64,000 nt of DNA from a virus, in the IMG/VR virus record IMGVR_UViG_3300032242_000920, positions 1 through 64,000 of that record; one strand, 5' to 3'. A model generated the notes under the pieces. That model saw only the letters and a list, made by a program, of their open reading frames with translations. It had not been told where the DNA came from and did no database searches. A program made the position numbers and the translations under genes. Positions 38,278 to 47,153 of this stretch are shown one piece after another (position 1 is the first letter of the stretch; the number at the start of each line of letters is the position of its first letter).

Positions 38278-39684
38278 ATGAATAATCCATCAGTAAATTC
38301 GCTACTCCAGGAGAAGTGGAATGCAGTTATTCAGCATCCAGATCTTCCTGCAATTAAGGATGTTAACAAGCGCAATGTAATGGCTCAGATCCTAGAGAAC
38401 ACCGAGCGTGCTCTTATGGAAGAGTCACATCTTGGTATGTCATCGGGTCTTCTTTCAGAAAACTCAGGTGGTATCCCAACATCAACAATGGGCGGCGTAA
38501 GCACCTATGATCCAGTGCTCATCTCACTGGTTCGTCGTGCAATGCCTAACCTTATTGCTTATGACATTTGCGGCGTTCAGCCAATGACAGGTCCTACCGG
38601 ACTTATCTTTGCTCTGCGTCCACAATACACCAACCAACAAGGTGCAAACGCATTCTACAACGAAGCAAATACCGGCTTCTCGACCTATGGTATCTCGGGT
38701 AACACCCAGCTAATCGGTCAGGCTTCGGGTGACTTTGGTGGCGTGTATGGCGTTAACACCTCGACAGTTGTTTCGGGTAACCCTAACACATACAACTTCG
38801 CTGGTGGTGCAAACACTGCAACTCTTGAATCGCTTGGTGCAAACTCAGGTTCGTACTATCTTGCTAATGGTCAGGCTCTATCACTTGGTGGTACAGACTT
38901 CAACCAGATGGCATTCTCGATTGACAAGGTTACTGTTACAGCTCAGGGTCGTGCTCTCAAGGCAGAATACACCATTGAACTTGCACAGGATCTGAAGGCA
39001 ATCCACGGTCTTGATGCTGAAACTGAATTGTCAACAATTCTTTCGGCTGAAATTCTTGCTGAAATCAACCGTGAAATTGTTCGTACAATCAACCTTTCGG
39101 CTGTTGCTGGTGCTGCTGATACAACCACTGCTGGTGTGTTTGACCTTGACATTGACTCAAACGGCCGTTGGTCGGTTGAAAAGTTCAAGGGTCTTATGTT
39201 CCAGGTAGAGCGTGACTCGAACCGAATTGCAAAAGATACACGTCGCGGTAAGGGTAACATCCTGATCTGCTCGTCGGATGTTGCTTCTGCTCTTCAAATG
39301 GCTGGTGTACTTGACTACGCTCCTGCTCTGAACTCGAATAACCTTGAAGTTGATGACACAGGTAATACTTTTGCTGGTGTTCTTAACGGTCGTACTCGCG
39401 TGTATGTTGATCCATATGCTGCTGGTAACTACATGACAGTCGGTTATAAGGGTGCTTCGGCATTCGACGCTGGTCTGTTCTACTGCCCATATGTTCCACT
39501 ACAGATGGTTCGTGCAGTCGGTCAGGACACATTCCAACCAAAGATTGGTTTCAAGACACGTTACGGCGTGGTTGCAAACCCATTTGCTGGTGGTGTGACT
39601 CCTGCTGCTGGTACCGTTGCTGGTCAGATCTATCAGAACAGCAATGTTTATTACCGTCGTGTTCTGGTGAACAATATCCTCTGA
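38278..39684 (+). CDS. gp23: Major capsid protein gp23
   Basis: 468 residues (T4 gp23 is 521). Conserved segments: PVLISLVRRAMPNLIAYDICGVQPMTGPT-type core (here split by DICGVQPMTGPTGLIFALR), FSIDKVTVTAQGRALKAEY, ELAQDLKAIHGLDAETEL and KFKGLMFQVERDSNRIAKDTR. A likely gp21 cleavage site is LSE after residue 61, just before NSGGIPT, leaving about 407 residues. The gene has an AAGGAG site, a late promoter and a strong terminator behind it, and uses more C- and G-ending codons than its neighbours, consistent with very high expression. Confidence 0.95.
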   Translation: MNNPSVNSLLQEKWNAVIQHPDLPAIKDVNKRNVMAQILENTERALMEESHLGMSSGLLSENSGGIPTSTMGGVSTYDPVLISLVRRAMPNLIAYDICGVQPMTGPTGLIFALRPQYTNQQGANAFYNEANTGFSTYGISGNTQLIGQASGDFGGVYGVNTSTVVSGNPNTYNFAGGANTATLESLGANSGSYYLANGQALSLGGTDFNQMAFSIDKVTVTAQGRALKAEYTIELAQDLKAIHGLDAETELSTILSAEILAEINREIVRTINLSAVAGAADTTTAGVFDLDIDSNGRWSVEKFKGLMFQVERDSNRIAKDTRRGKGNILICSSDVASALQMAGVLDYAPALNSNNLEVDDTGNTFAGVLNGRTRVYVDPYAAGNYMTVGYKGASAFDAGLFYCPYVPLQMVRAVGQDTFQPKIGFKTRYGVVANPFAGGVTPAAGTVAGQIYQNSNVYYRRVLVNNIL

Positions 39685-39707
39685 TCTTTGATCGGAGAAA
39701 AAAATTG

Positions 39708-39736
39708 GGGTGGGGGGAAACTCCCACCCTTTTTTT
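39708..39736 (+). terminator. Intrinsic terminator after gp23
   Basis: GGGTGGG (39708-39714) pairs with CCCACCC (39723-39729) around an 8-nt loop and is followed by a run of seven T, giving a textbook terminator 24 bp after the capsid stop. Confidence 0.85.
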
Positions 39737-39752
39737 ATGTACTTTGTTTGTA

Positions 39753-39760
39753 GATAAATA
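39753..39760 (+). promoter_or_regulatory. Late promoter candidate (GATAAATA)
   Basis: GATAAATA between the gp23 terminator and the following tail gene, 24 bp before its chosen ATG. Confidence 0.4.
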
Positions 39761-39783
39761 TATAATGAAATATGGAGATTGGC

Positions 39784-40338
39784 ATGTCGGCTTATTCAAA
39801 CAACCCAAGTAACTTAAACTTTCTAGGCCAGGTTGGCTTTAAATTTAACCTTACTCGGTCACCTAACTTTGACTTTTTTATTCAAAAAGTAGACTTTCCA
39901 GGTGTGACATTAACTCCCGCAGAAGTACCTAATCCATTTGTAAAGACACCAATTCCTGGTGATCATATGGATTATGAAAGTCTTAAGTTGACATTTAAAT
40001 TGGATGAAGATCTTAGAGGATATTTCGAGATATATAATTGGATGAAAGCTCTAGGTAAACCAGAAAACTTCAACCAATCAGCTAATATCTATTCCAGAAA
40101 AGCCGGTGATCCTAATACAGTATTCTCTGATGGATCGTTGACTATTCTTGATGCCAATCTAAATGCAAATATAAATATCAACTTCTATGATATGCTTCCA
40201 ACATATCTATCTGGCTTTACACTTCAAACTGATGCAACTGATATTCAGTTTATTACAGCCAGAATGGAATTTAGATACAGAATGTATGATTATTCTTACG
40301 TGAACAAAGGATATATAAACCCCTATGGCAACACTTGA
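39784..40338 (+). CDS. Tail tube-fold protein (gp19/gp3-like)
   Basis: Start chosen at ATG 39784, six bases after a GGAG site; the ATG at 39772 precedes that site. The 184 residues contain FKFNLTRSPNFDFFIQKVDFPG, TPIPGDHMDYESLKLTFKLDE and a closing MEFRYRMYDY strand, the pattern of the tube/Hcp fold. Such a gene follows gp23 in several non-enteric T4-like phages, where I recall it being called tail completion protein gp3 or a gp19-like protein. gp54 is a further option. It has its own late promoter. Confidence 0.65.
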   Translation: MSAYSNNPSNLNFLGQVGFKFNLTRSPNFDFFIQKVDFPGVTLTPAEVPNPFVKTPIPGDHMDYESLKLTFKLDEDLRGYFEIYNWMKALGKPENFNQSANIYSRKAGDPNTVFSDGSLTILDANLNANININFYDMLPTYLSGFTLQTDATDIQFITARMEFRYRMYDYSYVNKGYINPYGNT

Positions 40339-40762
40339 TGCGATCTTTGATAGCTGGTCCGAGGACAGCAAAATTGACAACACTGAACTTGATAATGAGT
40401 CGCTAAAAATACCTTTACTACACAACAAGTATCTTAAAATGTTTATTTCTGAAAAAATTGCTCTACAAAAAGTAGAACTTCAGTATAAGACATTACACAA
40501 AACAAAGACAGAATATTTTGCTGGTACTCTAGATATGGATACCATTAAGGGAATGGGCTGGGAGCCTAACCCTAAGATCATTCTTAGATCAGATATAAAT
40601 ATGCATATCGAATCCGATCCTGAAGTCCAACAACAACTGATTAAAGTTGGTATTCAGAGAGAAAAAGTAAATGCTTTGGATTCAATCCTTAAAATGATTT
40701 CCAATAGAGGTTTCTCTATTAAGAACGCCATTGATTGGCAGAAGATGATGAATGGTTTATGA
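40325..40762 (+). CDS. uvsY: Recombination mediator UvsY
   Basis: 145 residues. LHNKYLKMFISEKIALQKVE, a YFAGTLD segment and the C-terminal LDSILKMISNRGFSIKNAIDW match T4 UvsY (LDAIKSRGFAIKHIQD). UvsY hexamers load UvsX recombinase on gp32-coated single strands. It overlaps the previous gene by 14 bp and the UvsW gene by 4 bp (ATGA); UvsY next to UvsW is a conserved pair. Confidence 0.88.
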   Translation: MATLDAIFDSWSEDSKIDNTELDNESLKIPLLHNKYLKMFISEKIALQKVELQYKTLHKTKTEYFAGTLDMDTIKGMGWEPNPKIILRSDINMHIESDPEVQQQLIKVGIQREKVNALDSILKMISNRGFSIKNAIDWQKMMNGL

Positions 40763-42213
40763 GCGACGTCCACATTAAATATACTAATGATGTATACTGT
40801 CAAGTTGTAGCTGAGAGATCAATCTTGGCCGAACTTGCAGATACACTTACATGGAAAGCCGAAAACTATCGGTTTCACCCAAAGTATAAAGCAAAAGTTT
40901 GGGATGGTAATATCTCATTACTGAACCGCTTTACTGGTGTGTGTTATATTGGTCTAGCACAACGAATTAAAAAGTTTTGTGATAATCGGAACTATAGTTT
41001 TTCATTTGATGATGAACTTCTGCATGACAATATTTCAGTCAAGCAAGTAGAAGATATGATAGCAGAACTCAATTTACCTGATTGGATTGAGATTAGAGAC
41101 TATCAGGTGGATGCTGTAGTTAAATGTCTACGATCAAGACGCAGGACACTTATATCTCCTACAGGCTCCGGTAAGTCACTGATGATTTACTTTATCAATC
41201 AATGGTACAAAGAAAAGACATTGATTATTGTACCTACAATTGGTCTTGTTGCACAGATGCAAAAGGACTTTGAGTCGTATGGTTTTACTGGCCGTATACA
41301 TACTTCTATTGAGGGTCTATCAAAGGATCTTGATATTCCTGCCGATGTGGTAATTACTACCTGGCAGTCACTTGATAACGGAAAAAGCAAGGTAAATAAG
41401 CGGTGGTATGATCAATTCAAATTAGTAATTGGTGATGAATGCCATGGAGCAAAAGCTAAGGTTCTTATTAAGATTCTTACTTCTATGGAACACACACCTT
41501 ACCGATTTGGCACCACAGGTACTTTGGATAATATTGAACTGAATAAAGCAACTATTGAAGGTTTATTTGGTGCTCAATATAAAACAACAACGACCCGAGC
41601 ATTAATTGATGAAGGACATGTTGCCGACATTAAGATTAAGTGCATTCGACTTAAATATGCAGATGAAGTTTGTAAAGATCTTCGTGGTAAGACATATCAA
41701 GAAGAAGTTGAATTTTTGGTTAATCATGAAGCCAGAGCAAAGTTTATCAGGAACTTAATTCTTTCATTAAAAGGTAATAAACTTGTTTTCTTCCGAATGA
41801 AAGACCATGGCCGCTTAATCTATAATTCAATTAAAGAAGAAGTAGATGCAGGTGTATTCTATATTGATGGTGATGTAAGTGTAGAAGAACGAGAACTCAT
41901 AAGAAGTTCAATTGAATCTGAATCTGATTGTGTGCTTGTTGCTTCTCTTGGTACAACATCAACAGGTGTTAGTATTAAAAAGCTCCATCATATGATTGCA
42001 GCATCACCTTCTAAATCAAAAATTAAAGTACTTCAGTCTATTGGTCGTATGCTTCGACAACATAAGACAAAAGAATATGCGGTTCTGTATGATATTGTAG
42101 ATGACTTAAGTATTAAGTCTCACAAAAACTATACATTAAAGCACTTTGAAGAACGAGTTAAGATCTACAATCAAGAAAAGTTTGATTATAAAGTATACAA
42201 TACAAGGATTTAA
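40759..42213 (+). CDS. uvsW: ATP-dependent helicase UvsW
   Basis: Start taken at the ATG overlapping the UvsY stop (484 residues). N-terminal YRFHPKYKAKVWDGNISLL and GLAQRIKKFCDN match T4 UvsW. Superfamily 2 motifs are intact: SPTGSGKS with Lys139, DECH at residues 226-229, GTTGTL, and the C-terminal KVLQSIGRMLRQH. UvsW unwinds R-loops and recombination intermediates and helps the switch from origin- to recombination-driven replication. Confidence 0.94.
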   Translation: MSDVHIKYTNDVYCQVVAERSILAELADTLTWKAENYRFHPKYKAKVWDGNISLLNRFTGVCYIGLAQRIKKFCDNRNYSFSFDDELLHDNISVKQVEDMIAELNLPDWIEIRDYQVDAVVKCLRSRRRTLISPTGSGKSLMIYFINQWYKEKTLIIVPTIGLVAQMQKDFESYGFTGRIHTSIEGLSKDLDIPADVVITTWQSLDNGKSKVNKRWYDQFKLVIGDECHGAKAKVLIKILTSMEHTPYRFGTTGTLDNIELNKATIEGLFGAQYKTTTTRALIDEGHVADIKIKCIRLKYADEVCKDLRGKTYQEEVEFLVNHEARAKFIRNLILSLKGNKLVFFRMKDHGRLIYNSIKEEVDAGVFYIDGDVSVEERELIRSSIESESDCVLVASLGTTSTGVSIKKLHHMIAASPSKSKIKVLQSIGRMLRQHKTKEYAVLYDIVDDLSIKSHKNYTLKHFEERVKIYNQEKFDYKVYNTRI

Positions 42214-42214
42214 A

Positions 42215-42595
42215 ATGAAAACTAAAGAATTTGTAATCTTGAGACTTTTAAATAATGATAGAATCATAGGTGAGCTTGTTGCTCATCATATGGGTGCTAT
42301 ATTTTTATATGCACCTATGTCTATTAGTTTTAAAACTGAAGATTCTGAAGATCAATATTATGCTTTAGCACCATATGATATTTTCTCTGATACTTCAATT
42401 GCTGTTATTGCTACAGATAAGATCTTAACTGTAAACGATCCTAATGATACTGTAATGGAATACTATGAAGCTGCATGGCCTAAATACTATCCTGCATATG
42501 ATGATCCAAAGGATAAAACCGAGGATAGTCTGGATTCAGAGAAGTTGAATGAGATGTTTAAGAGTTTCGGCATTGATAGAAAGAAACTAAACTAA
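42215..42595 (+). CDS. Conserved phage protein, possible Sm-like fold
   Basis: ATG at 42215 directly follows the UvsW stop; a longer frame reaching into UvsW is not credible. The 126 residues begin EFVILRLLNNDRIIGELVAHH, followed by APMSISF and ALAPYDIF strands, a pattern of small Sm-like beta barrels seen in T4-like phage hypothetical proteins. The C-terminal 35 residues are acidic and probably flexible. A nucleic-acid-binding role is possible, but the function is unknown. Confidence 0.55.
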   Translation: MKTKEFVILRLLNNDRIIGELVAHHMGAIFLYAPMSISFKTEDSEDQYYALAPYDIFSDTSIAVIATDKILTVNDPNDTVMEYYEAAWPKYYPAYDDPKDKTEDSLDSEKLNEMFKSFGIDRKKLN

Positions 42596-42659
42596 TTCAG
42601 TTTTGACCGATATGGTATTCTAACACATTGAGATCCAATGTCAACCAAAATCGCTGTGG

Positions 42660-42688
42660 TTTACATTTAAGTAGTTATGTGTTATAGT
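42660..42688 (+). promoter_or_regulatory. Promoter before gp55 (TTTACA-N17-TATAGT)
   Basis: TTTACA at 42660-42665, 17-bp spacer ending TGTGT, TATAGT at 42683-42688, 25 bp before the gp55 ATG. The 118-bp gap also holds a small 6-bp hairpin (ACATTG/CAATGT, 42625-42641). Confidence 0.7.
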
Positions 42689-42713
42689 ATACTTCAACTA
42701 AGGGTATTGTATT

Positions 42714-43304
42714 ATGACTATTTCAATTAAACGAAAATCTAGCATCTATTACATAGACAACAAGCGGTTTTACGCTGAGATGCAAAAGTATATTGCTGCA
42801 TGTAAAGAAGCGGAAGAATGTGGTGATGAATATCCGATAATTCCGAACTATATCGGTGAATGCTTTTATAAAATTGCATCAAAGCTTAGTTCAAAGCCAA
42901 ACTTCTCTGGGTATACATATAAGGAAGACATGATCGGTGATGCTATCGAGACATGTGTCAAGTATGTAAAGAGTTTTAATCCAGAAAAGTCTGTGAATCC
43001 ATTTTCGTACTTTACACAGATTGTATCAAATGCTTTTCTTCATCGGATTCATAAGGAAAAGAAACAGCAGTATGTAAAGTATAAGTCTATGGAAAATATG
43101 CTCATGCACAATGAGAATTATAGTTCACAAGACAGCGATAGTATGTTAGTTCTTACACCTGATGTATTTGAAAATTCAAATAAAATTATTGCATCATTTG
43201 AGGACACTATCCAGAAAAGCAAAAAGAAAAAGGAAGATAAACTTGCAGAGCGAAAAGCACTAGAAGAGTTTATTGATTTAGAGGATACGGAAAATGAAAC
43301 ATGA
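42714..43304 (+). CDS. gp55: Late-transcription sigma factor gp55
   Basis: 196 residues. YKEDMIGDAIETCVKYVKSFN followed by NPFSYFTQIVSNAFLHRIHKE is the region-2-like core of T4 gp55, which recognises the TATAAATA late promoter when bound to host RNA polymerase and the gp45 clamp. The TATAAATA-type boxes found through the window are its expected targets. The C-terminus is a highly charged Lys/Glu tail. The gene has its own TTTACA-N17-TATAGT promoter. Confidence 0.92.
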   Translation: MTISIKRKSSIYYIDNKRFYAEMQKYIAACKEAEECGDEYPIIPNYIGECFYKIASKLSSKPNFSGYTYKEDMIGDAIETCVKYVKSFNPEKSVNPFSYFTQIVSNAFLHRIHKEKKQQYVKYKSMENMLMHNENYSSQDSDSMLVLTPDVFENSNKIIASFEDTIQKSKKKKEDKLAERKALEEFIDLEDTENET

Positions 43305-43452
43305 AAACATTCCTATTGCAGTAAAGCAGTTTGGTGATACTGCTCTAAATAAAGCTGAAAGGAAAGATGTGCGCTTTAATTGTGTCGAGACACTGAGGCG
43401 GATCCGTGAGTATTGTACACTCGTAATCAATAAGTATGATAGTTCTTTTTAA
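43294..43452 (+). CDS. Small basic protein overlapping gp55
   Basis: A 52-residue frame starts at ATG 43294, 11 bp before the gp55 stop. It reads MKHENIPIAVKQFGDTALN at the N-terminus and continues with ETLRRIREYCTLVINKY, a probable amphipathic helix. It fills the space before the exonuclease gene without gaps, which supports it being real. Function unknown; small genes between gp55 and gp47 are normal in this phage group. Confidence 0.55.
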   Translation: MKHENIPIAVKQFGDTALNKAERKDVRFNCVETLRRIREYCTLVINKYDSSF

Positions 43453-43468
43453 ATAGGCAAATTATATC

Positions 43469-44017
43469 ATGAGCAGTAAAGTTACTAATTCCAAACAAAT
43501 CCAAATTATGATTGATTTGGAGACTCTTTCCACGAGATCTAATGCTTCAATTCTGTCTATTGGTGCTACAAAATTTACACTAGAGGATGGAGTTATAGAT
43601 AAGTTTTATTGTAATGTTGATGCTCAAACTTGCAAGAACTTAGGTCTTCATATATCTAAAGATACTTTGGATTGGTGGAAAAAACAAAATAAGGAAGCTA
43701 TCAAAGCACTGATGGTAAATAAACTACCTTTGGATGTAGCATTAACTAACTTTACAGATTGGATTGGAAAGGGCGACATTATTGTCTGGGGTAATGGTGC
43801 ATCTTTTGATATTGTAATACTAGAATCTGCCTTTGAAGCTATCGGTATTAGTAGATATCCATGGAAGTATTGGAATGTTATGTGCTATAGAACAATTATG
43901 AATCTATTTGGTCTTGATAATTCTAAAATTAGAAAAGAACAAACAGACACTCACCATCATGCACTTGATGATGCTTTAAGTCAAACACATACACTGATTG
44001 GAATTTTGAAGTCATGA
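43469..44017 (+). CDS. DexA-like 3'-5' exonuclease
   Basis: 182 residues of DnaQ type. Exo I is IMIDLETLSTRSNASILSIG (Asp16, Glu18), Exo II VWGNGASFDIVILESAF and Exo III THHHALDDALSQ, so all acidic metal ligands are present. THISK-type segment KDTLDWWKKQNKEA parallels T4 DexA (STIEWWKNQSPEA). T4 DexA degrades DNA from the 3' end and probably helps destroy host DNA. It overlaps gp47 by 4 bp. Confidence 0.8.
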   Translation: MSSKVTNSKQIQIMIDLETLSTRSNASILSIGATKFTLEDGVIDKFYCNVDAQTCKNLGLHISKDTLDWWKKQNKEAIKALMVNKLPLDVALTNFTDWIGKGDIIVWGNGASFDIVILESAFEAIGISRYPWKYWNVMCYRTIMNLFGLDNSKIRKEQTDTHHHALDDALSQTHTLIGILKS

Positions 44018-45075
44018 AAGTTGCTCTTGTTACTGACACACACTTTGGTGCTCGTAATGATAATGAAGCACTAGCAAACTTTTTTGAAAAGTTCTATGTT
44101 GATATTTTCTTTCCTTATCTCAATAAGAATAATATCAAGAATATTATTCATCTTGGTGATGCATTTGATCGCCGAAAGTATATTAACTTTCAGTCACTAT
44201 ATCGTTGTAAGCAATACTTCTATGATCTAGCCGAAAAGTTTGGTATTCATATTGATCAAATTATAGGAAACCATGACACGTTCTACAAGAACACAAATAA
44301 GATCAACTCTCCAGATTTGATTCTAGGAGAATATGCAAACATAAACACTTACTCAGAACCACAAGAACTTATTCTTGGTGGTAAAAAGTTAGTGATGATG
44401 CCTTGGATCTGTGCAGATAATCATGATAAAGCAATGAAACTTATTAGTGAGTCTGATGCTGATATTGTTCTTGGACATTTAGAACTTGATGGCTTTGAAA
44501 TGTACAGAGGTCAGCCACACCATGGTGGGTTTGCTGCTGATGTATTCTCTAGATTTGATCTTGTTCTTTCTGGTCACTTTCACCATAGATCAACCAACAG
44601 AAACATCACATATCTAGGAACACCATATGAAATTACTTGGTCGGACTATAATGATCCTAAAGGTTTTCATATTCTAGATCTTGATACAAATGAGTTGACT
44701 TTTATAGAGAATCCATATAGATTGTTTCATAAGGTAAAGTATGATGATTCCACATGGAAGGATATGGAGTCATTTAAGAATCTAGACTTTACTCACCTCA
44801 AAGACACTTATGTAAAGGTCATTGTAATTAATAAAACCAATCCGTATTGGTTTGATTTGTTTATTGACAAGATCGAAAAGTGTGATCCTATTGATGTTCA
44901 AGTTGTTGATGATAACCTAAGTCTTGATCTTATCAAAGATGATGATCTTATGGAGAACGTAGATGATACAATGACTATTCTCTATAAGTCAATAGAAACA
45001 ATGGCTGTTGATGTAGATAAAACCAGACTTGATGTTCTATTTAAGTCATTGTACAATGAAGCATTGGATATATAA
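44014..45075 (+). CDS. gp47: Recombination endonuclease subunit gp47 (Mre11-type)
   Basis: 353 residues. Calcineurin-type phosphoesterase motifs are intact: DTHFG at residues 8-12, LGDAFDRR with Asp49, GNHD at 85-88, and the later GHFHHRS. It pairs with gp46 (Rad50-type) to resect double-strand breaks for recombination-dependent replication and host DNA breakdown. Order gp47-small ORF-gp46 is T4-like. Confidence 0.94.
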   Translation: MKVALVTDTHFGARNDNEALANFFEKFYVDIFFPYLNKNNIKNIIHLGDAFDRRKYINFQSLYRCKQYFYDLAEKFGIHIDQIIGNHDTFYKNTNKINSPDLILGEYANINTYSEPQELILGGKKLVMMPWICADNHDKAMKLISESDADIVLGHLELDGFEMYRGQPHHGGFAADVFSRFDLVLSGHFHHRSTNRNITYLGTPYEITWSDYNDPKGFHILDLDTNELTFIENPYRLFHKVKYDDSTWKDMESFKNLDFTHLKDTYVKVIVINKTNPYWFDLFIDKIEKCDPIDVQVVDDNLSLDLIKDDDLMENVDDTMTILYKSIETMAVDVDKTRLDVLFKSLYNEALDI

Positions 45076-45076
45076 T

Positions 45077-45256
45077 ATGACGTTTGATGATTGGTTTGAT
45101 GAAGTTGAAAATTTTGGCATCAGAAGCATCAGATTTTATGATGATGTTAATTCACCAGATCCTAAATATAATGATATGATTTTGTCATGGCTAAAAGCCG
45201 CATATCAAGTTGGTTATGAACACGCATTAAGTCGTATTATTGATGATGGAAAGTAA
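45077..45256 (+). CDS. Small acidic protein between gp47 and gp46
   Basis: The likely start is ATG 45077, right after the gp47 stop (59 residues); a start inside gp47 in another frame is less likely. MTFDDWFDEVENFGIRSIRFY at the N-terminus and LKAAYQVGYEHALSRII near the end; strongly acidic with aromatic residues. Its TAA overlaps the gp46 ATG. It resembles the small acidic WxDEVE-type proteins often found in replication clusters of phages. Function unknown. Confidence 0.65.
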   Translation: MTFDDWFDEVENFGIRSIRFYDDVNSPDPKYNDMILSWLKAAYQVGYEHALSRIIDDGK

Positions 45257-46971
45257 TGTCTATACTATTTCACAAAGTTCGATATAAGAACATTCTATCT
45301 ACTGGTAATACATTCACTGAAGTTTACCTAGATAAAAATCCAATGACGTTGATTATTGGTGCAAATGGATCTGGAAAGTCAACCTTTCTGGATGCTCTGT
45401 CGTTTGCTTTGTTTGGTAAGCCATTTAGATCTATTAATAAACCTCAGATCATTAATAGTATCAATGGCAAGAATCTCATGGTTGAGGTTGAGTTTACTAT
45501 CGGCACAAAGCACTATGTAATCAAGCGTGGACTTAAACCTAACATTTTTGAGATTTGGAATGATGGTACACTACTAAATCAGGATGCCGCAGTTCGAGAT
45601 TATCAGGAAGTTTTGGAAAAGAATATTCTGAAGCTCAACCACAAAAGTTTCTGTCAGATTATTGTGCTTGGTTCATCAACTTTTGTACCATTCATGCAGT
45701 TACCTGCAGGGCAGCGCCGAGAGATTATTGAAGATCTTCTTGACATTCAGATCTTTTCTCGTATGAATCTGTTGCTCAAGGATAAAATTGCTAAGAATAA
45801 GACTAATACACAAGATGTAAAGTATGAACTTGACCTAATTAAGGAAAAGATTACTCTACATCTTAATCTTATTAAAAAGCTTCGTAAGAATAATGATGAA
45901 CAGATTGCCGATCTTGAGGGTAAGATTCTTTCTGCTCAACTCAAAGTTGATGACTACATGAAGTTGATTAAGGATAAACTGACCGAAGAATCTGCTTTAC
46001 TTTCATCAATTGCAGATCAAGATAAAGTTCTTAAAAAGAAAAAAGAACTTTCTGATTGTCGTACTGATCTAGAAAGTAAAAAGACTAAGCTTCAAAAGGA
46101 CATTACATTTTATTCTAATCATGACAACTGTCCTACATGTAAGCAGGGTATTGAACACGACTTCAAGACTGAAACTATTGACACTAAGAAAACTAATCTG
46201 CAAGCAATTGAAGATGCACTTGTAAAACTTAGTGATATGGAAGAAAAGAACTCTGCTCGTGAGATAGAGATTAATGCCACAGTAAAAGATATTTCTGCAA
46301 TCCAGAGAAAAGTTTCTGAATATAATGGTCACGTTTCGAGTGGAAATATATATATAGTTGATACCAGAAAAGAAATTGAGTCACTCAAAGCAAAGTCATC
46401 TGATGATCATGAGGCAACTGCCGAACTGGAAGTTCTCAAGAAAGATTATAAAGATAACGAAAAGCTAAGAGAAGAACTTCTTGTACAAAAGGAAGTACTT
46501 GATGTTGCAGCCGTCCTTCTTAAGGATGGTGGTATTAAGTCAAAGATCATCAAGCAATACATTCCAGTCATCAATAAGCTTATTAATAAGTACTTGTCAA
46601 TTATGGAACTTCCAATCAGCTTTGAACTTGATGAAAACTTCAATGAAACTATCAAGTCAAGGTTCAGGGATACTTTCTCGTATAGTTCATTCAGCGAAGG
46701 GGAAAAAAGAAGAATAGATCTCGCCATACTTTTTACTTGGCGAGCGATAGCTAAAATGAGAAATAGTTCAAATTCTAATCTTCTTGTCATGGATGAAATT
46801 TTTGATTCGGCTGTTGATATAAGCGGAACCGAACAATTAATGTCTATTATTGAAACTATATGCGGCGATACTAATGTCTTTATCATCAGCCACAAAGAAA
46901 GTATGATGGACAAATTCACCAATATCATTCGGTTCGAGAAGGTGAAGGACTTCTCAAGGATTGCAGCATAA
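45256..46971 (+). CDS. gp46: Recombination endonuclease subunit gp46 (Rad50-type)
   Basis: 571 residues, close to T4 gp46 (560). Walker A GANGSGKST lies at residues 35-43 with Lys41. A Q-loop region FVPFMQLPAGQRREIIEDLL and two long coiled coils flank the zinc hook NCPTCKQG (Cys292, Cys295). The ABC signature is FSEGEKRRIDLAI and Walker B NLLVMDEIFDS. It is the ATPase partner of gp47 and tethers DNA ends. Confidence 0.94.
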   Translation: MSILFHKVRYKNILSTGNTFTEVYLDKNPMTLIIGANGSGKSTFLDALSFALFGKPFRSINKPQIINSINGKNLMVEVEFTIGTKHYVIKRGLKPNIFEIWNDGTLLNQDAAVRDYQEVLEKNILKLNHKSFCQIIVLGSSTFVPFMQLPAGQRREIIEDLLDIQIFSRMNLLLKDKIAKNKTNTQDVKYELDLIKEKITLHLNLIKKLRKNNDEQIADLEGKILSAQLKVDDYMKLIKDKLTEESALLSSIADQDKVLKKKKELSDCRTDLESKKTKLQKDITFYSNHDNCPTCKQGIEHDFKTETIDTKKTNLQAIEDALVKLSDMEEKNSAREIEINATVKDISAIQRKVSEYNGHVSSGNIYIVDTRKEIESLKAKSSDDHEATAELEVLKKDYKDNEKLREELLVQKEVLDVAAVLLKDGGIKSKIIKQYIPVINKLINKYLSIMELPISFELDENFNETIKSRFRDTFSYSSFSEGEKRRIDLAILFTWRAIAKMRNSSNSNLLVMDEIFDSAVDISGTEQLMSIIETICGDTNVFIISHKESMMDKFTNIIRFEKVKDFSRIAA

Positions 46972-47153
46972 TGGATTTTGACTTCTATCTGGTATATTAC
47001 CACAGCATCCATAGTGTTTATAGGACATTAAAAGAAGCAAAGACAATGAAAGATAAACTTTGTGAAATGCCTGGAGTTGATCCAAAGAATGTCCAAATCT
47101 TTGGCCAAAACTTTAATGAATATTTTGACATGAAAAATAGGATTGCAGCATGA
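46971..47153 (+). CDS. Small hypothetical protein downstream of gp46
   Basis: 60 residues; its ATG overlaps the gp46 stop and its end overlaps the deformylase start by 4 bp. The N-terminus FDFYLVYYHSIHSVYRTLKEA precedes a hydrophilic helix. Tight overlaps on both sides argue for a real, co-translated gene. No motif recognised. Confidence 0.6.
   Translation: MDFDFYLVYYHSIHSVYRTLKEAKTMKDKLCEMPGVDPKNVQIFGQNFNEYFDMKNRIAA

Noticed and set aside
42146-42214. Upstream start for the 126-residue protein inside uvsW
   Set aside because: The ATG at 42215 follows the UvsW stop directly and begins the conserved part.
46446-47012. Minus-strand 188-codon frame opposite gp46
   Set aside because: It covers the conserved gp46 C-terminus, reads as low-complexity Leu/Ser, and has no ribosome site.
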